Positions 57,691 to 64,000 of a stretch of 64,000 nt of DNA are shown here, one piece after another; position 1 is the first letter of the stretch; each line of letters opens with the position of its first letter. The DNA comes from Pinus tabuliformis. Its lineage: Eukaryota; Streptophyta; Pinopsida; Pinales; Pinaceae. Location of the stretch: assembly GCA_031772625.1 (NCBI GenBank), contig CM062815.1, positions 915,088,979 through 915,152,978 on the forward strand. The letters are read 5' to 3'. A model generated the notes under the pieces. It saw only the letters and a program-made list of their open reading frames with translations. It had not been told where the DNA came from and did no database searches. Position numbers and translations under genes: made by a program.

Positions 57691-59020
57691 TCCCTTCCCT
57701 CCAAAGCTCTACCTACTGGTGCAGATGAAAAACTTCCAGATGAGACCCTTTTCCGGATTAGCACCCTTGATCCATGGTACAGTGATATCATCATGTATCT
57801 CCAAACCTCCATGTTTCAGTCCACGTTGACCAAGGATGATCATCGAAGGGTTCAACATCATTCCCAACCCTACCGTATTATTGGCAATACTTTATACCAT
57901 GTCGGTGTCAATTCGTTTCGTCATCGATGCCTCACGATCGAGGAAGCTAAAAGAGCTCTCAATGATTGCCACTCTCGGGCATGTGGTGGTCATATGTCTG
58001 GTTACGCTACAGCTTAGAAAATACTTTGCGCTGGTTATTTCTTGCTGTCTATCTTCAAATACTACATTATTGCTATCCGTAAGTGCCACGAATGTCAAAT
58101 TTACCAATGCAAGATGTGCACCCCACCCACTCACCTACACCCTGTCATTACCGTTGGTCCCTTTTCCAAATGGGGCATCGATTATATGACATGTAACCCT
58201 CATTCAATCAAGGGGCATGGCTATATTATCATTGTTGTGGTTTATTTCACCAAATGGGCCAAAGCAATGCCTACATATTCTTCACATGGTAAGATGACAA
58301 CTCAATTCCTTTTGAACCATGTTATTTCCAGGTTCGGCATACCCTACGCCATTGTCATAGACCATGGCTCCCATTTTAGAGATTACATGATGTCAGAACT
58401 GACATCTGCATTGGGCTTGCACCACGATGGCTCGACCCCATATTACCCTTAGGCTAATGGCTAAGTTGAAGTCGTGAAGAGGGTTTTGTTCACCATTCTC
58501 CAGCATACTATTGGGATGCACAACTCAAATTGGCATCTCATGATCTTTTCAGCTCTGTGGGCCTACTAAACTTCAACCAAAGACGCAATTGGTTTCACAC
58601 CATTCCAGTTGGTCTATGATCTGGAAGAAACATTGTCGATCGAATGCTAGATTCCTTCACTCAAGTTAGCTGTTGAACTTCTCCCCAAAACATCACCTCA
58701 AGAGGAACGCCTCTAATATTTAGAATGATTGGATGAGAATCATCGTCTTGCCACCTTGGTCATCGAAGCATAAAAGAAACAAGTCAAATCCCATTTCAAT
58801 CAGTCAGTCTCCCCTTGCGCTTTCTCTGAGGGTGATTTGGTCCTATTATACGACTAAGCTAACGATAAGTTGGGGGCAGGCAGGTTTGAACCTATGTGGC
58901 ATGGACCCTATATTGTAGAACACATTCTGCAGAAAGGAGCCTATGAGCTTATCGATTATGAAGGAAATCCTCTCGATAAGCCCTGAAACGGGCTTTACCT
59001 CAAAAAGTATTATGCTTAGG
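57691..59020 (+). pseudogene. Element D integrase
   Basis: The zinc segment CHSRACGGHMSG...CHECQIYQC (about 57970-58110) is followed by the core: KWGIDYMTCNP (first Asp), YFTKWAKAMPTY, GIPYAIVIDHGSHFRD (second Asp), TPYYP stop ANG stop VEVVKRV (Glu). GFTPFQLVYDLE and the tail GDLVLLYD, FEPMWHGPYIVEHILQKGAY, YLKKYYA close the protein. About nine stops (TAA and TAG mixed). Confidence 0.92.
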
Positions 59021-59114
59021 TCATATTGCATGGTTACTTATGTACATTAGTGTGTGATTCATTTCTGTACAATGTGGTTTTGTGTGATAATTTTCAAATA
59101 GCTTTCCTGTTTAC

Positions 59115-59135
59115 TATTCTTTTCTTGCTTTGCAG
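59115..59135 (+). other. Candidate 3' splice site before the second RNase H of element D
   Basis: TATTCTTTTCTTGCTTTGCAG ends at 59135 directly before ATGTATGCG of the next ORF. A long pyrimidine tract with CAG fits a strong plant acceptor. The donor is not obvious; GTCATA at 59020 or GTACAT near 59040 are possible. Confidence 0.5.
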
Positions 59136-59555
59136 ATGTATGCGACTCCTCACGTTTGTTTCACTGAAGGTGCTTTCCGTAGTACTCGGAACCTATCATT
59201 CGTAGCATGGACTATCTATGACCCTAACGGTGAGTTGATTGACCTTCAAGGTATCTTCATAGGTTGTACAACCAACAACATTATTGAATACAGTGCGGTC
59301 ATCGAACTATTGTCAGAAGCCATCGCTCTGGGCATCATAGAATTGGTTGTCAACCTAGATTCACAACTTGTCATCCTTCAACTCAACGGGAAATATACCG
59401 TTAGGAACCCTAAAATATTACGAATGTATCTCCGTATCTGTCTATTGGAAAGGCACTTTGATTATATAACATATCATCATATTCCTAGACGTATGAATAC
59501 ATTGACAGATGCATTAGCTGATTACGTGTTGGATAGACATTTACAAAACATGTGA
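59136..59555 (+). CDS. Element D second RNase H-like domain, after the integrase
   Basis: 139-codon frame from ATG 59136, with no internal stop, unlike the pol around it. VCFTEGAFRS stands where YFDGA is usual (first Asp changed to Glu or lost). AWTIYDPNGELIDLQGIF, NNIIEYSAVIELLSEAIALG (Glu), LVVNLDSQLVILQLNGKY (Asp) and YHHIPRRMNTLTDALADYVL (Asp) follow. It resembles the extra RNase H of Tat elements, yet lies downstream of integrase in its own ORF with an acceptor site in front. Being open where the neighbours are ruined is notable. Activity is doubtful because of the first acidic position. Confidence 0.78.
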   Translation: MYATPHVCFTEGAFRSTRNLSFVAWTIYDPNGELIDLQGIFIGCTTNNIIEYSAVIELLSEAIALGIIELVVNLDSQLVILQLNGKYTVRNPKILRMYLRICLLERHFDYITYHHIPRRMNTLTDALADYVLDRHLQNM

Positions 59556-59734
59556 AAGATAAGACAAGCCATTTGTACGATAATAGATAGGAAAATACAA
59601 CATATATATATGCTGAGAATGTTTGATACATCAGAACCCGAAAAAATAATATGTGTGTCGATAATAACATCAACGACTTGCAGGCCTCATACATCCATGG
59701 CACGCAGGTGTCAAAGCATATGTAAGTGCTAGAC

Positions 59735-60845
59735 CTAGGAACTACTCAGCACGGTGGTCATGGTGGCATGAGACAGCTCATGCAACATGACGCAGTAATC
59801 ATCGGATCCGATATGAGGCTCCCACCGTGTGCCTCTGGTACTGATGGGCATGTCTCCTATTTGAGTAGACTCTGGGATACCATGAGTTAACCCCTCGAGG
59901 TTCCTCACAATCTCCTCCTCATTATCGCTCCCTTCCTGATAAGGGGCAGCAAAATCAATTGGGCGAGGTATGCGCCTAGCTATCGAGGACATCCTGGCTG
60001 GCTGCTCTATTCCAACATCTGCATAAACAAGAGAAATGTTATAAGCACACATATACCAAAATACCAATTAAAAAATCTCAAAATAAAAAATTTGAATTTT
60101 TACCTTCGTCATCGAAGTCCTCTCCATCTCGTAAGGGCATATGTGGATCTACATGGAAATCAATGTTGTTGTATGGCCAGTAATCCATGATGATCTTATG
60201 TCATCATAGCTATGAGAAGAATGCAAGTCAGTATGACATGTGCTAGCCCCTAGTGATCCCAGGCATCAAACGATTCTAGCGGGCCATCCGCGGATCGCGT
60301 GGTGCAGGAGGATCGACCTTAGTCAACTGATACTAGAACAGTGGCACTCATTCCACGAAAAAAGGTCACAAGTATTGATTCGAAGCCAAATTTCTTCATA
60401 TTCCCCACCTTGGCCTTGGACAACTGGTGCTTGATGTTCATCTTCATGGCCTCTACCTAGTTGAAGATCGTAGGAGCTGTGCAGTCAATAGCATAAAGGA
60501 ACTTCGACTTGTTAGTCTCATGTTCAACCTCGGACGTGACCCATACAAGTTCACTGGCTCACCTCTATGAGATAGTCTAGTGATGAAGTAGATATCTGAA
60601 GTTTTCAACTCCAGATCTTGGTCCCCAATGACAAAAATCTCCCAATTAATGTCCCAAGGGCCTATCAAGTATCGAAGCAACTTGGGTTGGGCCCGCATCC
60701 CTGGTGTAAGGAAGAATTTGAGGAGCCTGCAAGCCCTCGAAGCCTCTAGGCAATTTGGATCATTCATTACCCGGGTGTAAACATCTTCATGTTCCCTTTC
60801 CTCCCTATCCACCATTTTTGGCGATTTCTCTCCTTCAATATTCAT
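59735..60845 (-). pseudogene. Antisense gene of element D with an 85-bp intron
   Basis: Minus strand, start Met at 60845 (MNIEGEKSPKM). It reads EHEDVYTRVM, CRLLKFFLTPGMRAQPKLL, WEIFVIGDQDLELKTSDIYF and LSHRGEPVNLYGSRP, then after a frameshift near 60520 KFLYAIDCTAPTIFN, VEAMKMNIKHQLSK, NMKKFGFESILV and DPPAPRDPRMAR. A short exon (MDYWPYNNIDFHVDPH, DFDDE) ends at 60104 before GTAAAAATTC. The acceptor TTTCTCTTGTTTATGCAG is at 60019, and the last exon (60018-59735: VGIEQPARMSSIARRIP to VLSSS) is in frame across the splice. Tat-lineage elements such as Grande carry antisense ORFs at this place; the ILVTFF/PRDPRMARW-type words agree with my memory of them. Role unknown. Confidence 0.75.
60019..60103 (-). 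other. Intron of the antisense gene
   Basis: GT at 60103-60102 and AG at 60020-60019 on the minus strand, 85 bp, AT-rich, pyrimidine tract before the acceptor. Removal keeps the frame (phase 1: G|AT codon). Confidence 0.65.
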
Positions 60846-61430
60846 TAATTTGAGTCAATAATCATCCTTGGCACACAGAATTCAAGTTTAAATGATTATT
60901 TTTTGAGAAAATAGGGTTTTTCCCTATCCATGGCACCGACGCGGCTGTTTTAGAAACAGTTGCGCCGATCATCATGGATGGTTCTGCAAATCACCCTCAG
61001 TTGGCATGATCCCGTGCCCGGAAATCACGTCGACCGAGGGTGAATTTTATTTTTTCAAAAACCCCCCTAAAAATCCAAAAAAATGGCTAAAAATAGAAAT
61101 AAATAGCAATAAAATGGAGCTCAGGGCTTCGGCTGTTACCTGGAACTAACGGCTCATCGATTGACCTCTTGGATCTCTCACAATCTGCTCTGGAACAACT
61201 AGGGAAAAAGTGGGCAAAAATTCTTCACTGCGAAGGTAAAATGGTAAATGGTAAAAATATATTTACTTTTTCCCTTTTTATTCATTGTTTCATGAAAATA
61301 TCAGTTTTTGTAAATATTTTTGACCTATTTTGCCTCAAGGAATCGATAATACACTTTGCCTTACTTGTGCAGAAACAGGTGATGGATGTTCGATGATGAT
61401 GATGAGTCACGTTTCAACTCTTCTCTCAAC
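60846..61430. other. Upstream region of the antisense gene
   Basis: No coding motif. It should hold the antisense promoter. GTAAATATATTTTTAC on the minus strand (about 61253-61268) is a TATA-like candidate. GCGCCGATC- and ACGTCGACC-type words occur near 60960-61030. Confidence 0.3.
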
Positions 61431-63072
61431 TCGTTAAACTCGGATTAAAATATTGCCAAGTATTTTTTCCCTTTTTGACTCATTAAAGGGAATAAAAAAT
61501 GGGGGGTTCACTTTCAGCTCTTTTTCGACCCTTTAAAAGTGGAAAGATGGCTAAGCCCTTGTCATTTTGAAATCATTAACGGATGTGAAACATCATGCGC
61601 CCAATATAAGTTTACCCCTTTTTCAGGCTGGGAAGCACTATTTACAAAAAAGGTATTCCTTGACTAAAATGGTCAATCAGTTCTCTCAAGTACTTTTTTC
61701 TACCTTTTTGGGCTCAAGAGACACAAATGTACGAAAAGGGATCACGTGGAGTTTTCTTTTACATGTCTTTTTCAAACTCTCTAAACAGGAAAAAGATACT
61801 GAGTTACACCTTTGTCGGACTCGTTAAACTATTAAACAGAATCAGATTCGTCACCATGACGAGCATGAGCTTCTCCTTCCTAGGGTTCGTTAAACTTACT
61901 AGGTTGGATTCGTCCGAAGGATGAACTTACAGTGCAAGCATATGTTATCCCCTTCAAGCTTGTGATTAAAAAATAATTGGGGTACTCACTAGAAATGGTG
62001 GGGGAAAATTTGGAAATCTATCAGTCGTTGCAACAGCTCACTCTTGAACATGACACTCTTTGCTTTGTGTCAGGTTGGGACATCCTCCTTTGAGTTGTTG
62101 ACCTTCCTAGGTTTGGGACATTCATTTTTTCCTTCCATTTGATCTCTCCCACGTCATCATGACCACCGATCCTATGGATCCAAAAGCTACCAAAATTCCA
62201 GTTGTGTCGCCGATATGTTCAATAGTTGTCCTTCTACAGTTACACTTACCTCTGATTCTCTGTATCATCCAAAATAATTTTGCATCGTCTCATCTCGCGC
62301 CGATGATGTGGGATTCATTATGGTCCTCCTTCGACACGGTTGCTTTCCGTTGACTTCAACTCATTATCTGGGAAGTTGACCGAGAGAATCCCTTCCGGTA
62401 CCTTAGATCTTGCATGCCCTAATTGCAAGTTCTTTACACTCGACGAGAAGTTCACAATCATTGGTTGTTGATCAAGTGATTTCATGGGTGTTCGACTTCA
62501 ATTCTTGTATTCACATTCTGTGAATTGTGCTGATAGTACCTTGAGGACCATTGTCATTATTGGTGGTTTCTCTCGCGCTTGTTAACAATTTACATCATTG
62601 ACTAGTAATCAAGCTACTTTCTAGAATGTTCAACGTCAACACATCTATTCGCATGCTAGGATCTATACTTTGATTGGGTCCTATTGGAGCACAAGACCCT
62701 GGACTCAGATCACACAAGTCCAGGTTGCGAAATGGTGTGACATGGTTTATGATGATATGCATGTCTCTATCAGATGGTTGGCTGCGACCAGACCATAAGT
62801 TATCATATGTGATCCTTCTCATTATTGGATGGTTGCGGCCATACCTTGGTTTCATTATGATCCTCTTTGACGGATGGCTACGCCCATACCTGGATCCATT
62901 TACATGATCATTCTCTAGATGCCTGCGCCCATCCCATGATTCATGTATCATTTGAAAAATATCTCATTTTATGTATATGTATCTTTAATTGCTTGTAGAT
63001 TTTTCGACGGCAGACCAGTTTCCTACATTGATTTATAAAGCATTTCATCCCTCACTCCAGCTCAGCCTTCAC
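61431..63072 (+). other. 3' block of element D with stem-loops
   Basis: Stem-loops with the constant loop core: TTCCCTTT/AAAGGGAA (61467/61485), TCTTTTTC/GAAAAAGA (61766/61789) and CCTAG/CTAGG (61879/61899). The block 61935-62590 matches element B. Four imperfect units of 45-55 bp starting GATGGYTRCG or close variants lie at 62773, 62828, 62873 and 62918. Confidence 0.65.
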
Positions 63073-63087
63073 GCTTTAGGGGGCATC
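63073..63087 (+). other. Element D polypurine tract
   Basis: GCTTTAGGGGGCATC directly before the 3' LTR; almost identical to element B. Confidence 0.8.
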
Positions 63088-64000
63088 TGTTACACAGAAT
63101 TTTGTCACTGTCCCTGTACTCCCCATTCCTTGATCCGAGAGGACCTCTATGGTGAACCCCGCATGCTTCACCTTCATGAAGAAACTCCCATTGTGTCCCT
63201 CTTTATGAGCAGATCATTTCCTGTTTGCACCATTTCCCCTGAAACTTATGTTTTTCCCAGATTACAAGACTGAGGCCAATGGCCTTTGTATCCCTCGCTC
63301 TGATGTGCAAATATTAGTAGTACTCATCACACCGACCGGAGAAACTGAGCTGTGTTTCAGTCACGTCAGTCCTATTATGGAAAGTTTTTTAAATTAGAGC
63401 AGAAGCTTCCAGCTCTAAAAGCTCTGTAACAGAAGTCTGGTAAATGGTTTGGCAAGATGGGGTCGAGGATATGACAGTTTGGGCTCCTTTCCCCTATAAT
63501 TATCAAACTACCTCAAGGCAAAAGTCCTTCTCCCATGAGAAGAGGATCCATCTCCCATCCATATTTCCTATATGAACCTCCCTTCTTCCCAAGCACAAAC
63601 TAGTGTGAGTATGATAGTCACAGTTGATAGTTTTGGAAGACTTATTATTGAGTGTTGATACTATTTTGGAGCAAACAAGCAAGCCATTTCTAGTTGTATC
63701 TATCTATTTGTGTGAGGGAGAAGTGTGTTTGGTTTGGAGTGAAGCCTAAAGGGAAGAGCCTTTAAACTATTGCTGTTTTAAGCCATCGTTGAATGCTGGC
63801 AGAAGTGTGTGGGAACCTGGTCTTGTTAGAGGAAGGCTGCAGTGTCAAGCCGAATGGTTGTAATCTCTCTTTGATATTAATATATGCAACTATCGATTGA
63901 TTTCATACATGTTTTGTAATATTACATATCCATGTCTTAATGCTTCTTGACTCGTTAAGTCAGTTGAATTGCAATTTGTCTATTATTATGTTCATGTGCT
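63088..64000 (+). mobile_element. Element D 3' LTR, truncated by the window
   Basis: TGTTACACAGAATTTTGTCACTG and onward matches 48954-49850 with many differences. About 0.2 kb, including the U5 exon and the LTR end, lies outside. Confidence 0.9.

Larger units (their letters stand above)
45658..64000 (+). mobile_element. Element D: Ogre-like Ty3/gypsy retrotransposon, 3' LTR cut by window edge
   Basis: Order: 5' LTR (split by E), tRNA-Arg-type primer site, leader, gag, protease, reverse transcriptase, RNase H, integrase, second RNase H, antisense gene, stem-loop block, polypurine tract, 3' LTR. QPYLDDLPAHS-type RT, the primer site and the antisense ORF place it in the Tat/Ogre lineage. All genes are broken. 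The LTRs look roughly 15% diverged by eye, so the insertion is old. The target duplication (left side GCTGC) cannot be checked. Confidence 0.92.

Overview
The window looks like intergenic DNA of a large plant nuclear genome, built almost entirely of nested and decayed LTR retrotransposons. I found no intact host gene, rRNA, tRNA or CRISPR array. The signs are Ty3/gypsy polyproteins of several lineages (two Tat/Ogre-like, one unassigned), a Ty1/copia remnant, long LTRs with perfect TG...CA ends, 5-bp target duplications, plant-type TATA boxes and plant-like introns. Very old copies beside a nearly new one, with little removal, fit a gymnosperm, but that last step is inference.

Layout. 1-6189: right part of a plus-strand gypsy element (H): integrase remnant split by a 470-bp solo LTR, then a long decayed extra ORF ending in coiled coil, a polypurine tract and a 3' LTR. 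6190-14724: non-coding, with an LTR-like block (I, 7349-9740) holding a 321-bp tandem repeat and a CA/TG-rich minisatellite (11.1-12.0 kb). 14725-36545: minus-strand Tat-like gypsy element A (target duplication ATATG), carrying a nearly new non-autonomous element B (20305-28658, duplication GCTGT) inside its pol gene and a 3.84-kb LTR-bounded insertion C (32396-36238) in its 5' LTR. 36551-42014: copia reverse transcriptase/RNase H remnant plus unrecognised sequence. 42020-43162: solo LTR G (duplication GTGCC). 43168-45657: non-coding part and gag-like end of minus-strand element F. 45658 to the window end: Ogre-like plus-strand element D, whose 5' LTR holds the small element E (45685-48948, duplication GTCCC). 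D's 3' LTR is cut by the window edge.

How the parts relate. B has no capsid, reverse transcriptase, RNase H or integrase. It shares with D the same primer-binding site, an almost identical polypurine tract, a leader block, a 3' block and a family of stem-loops, so B was probably mobilised by a D-like helper. B's LTRs differ at two positions in 1065 by eye. A's LTRs differ by about 4% in a sampled stretch and E's by about 6%; D's are much more diverged. This gives the order D before E, and A before B.

Most notable: (1) stem-loops whose arms differ in sequence but stay paired around a constant loop core (consensus GMCTCNTTAAA) at both ends of B and D, with a second unrelated set built the same way in F; (2) extra RNase H domains in two positions, before the reverse transcriptase in A and after the integrase in D; (3) a spliced antisense gene in D with an 85-bp GT-AG intron; (4) inactivation of A almost purely by TAG nonsense codons with no indel inside pol, as expected if CHG-context methylation drives its decay.
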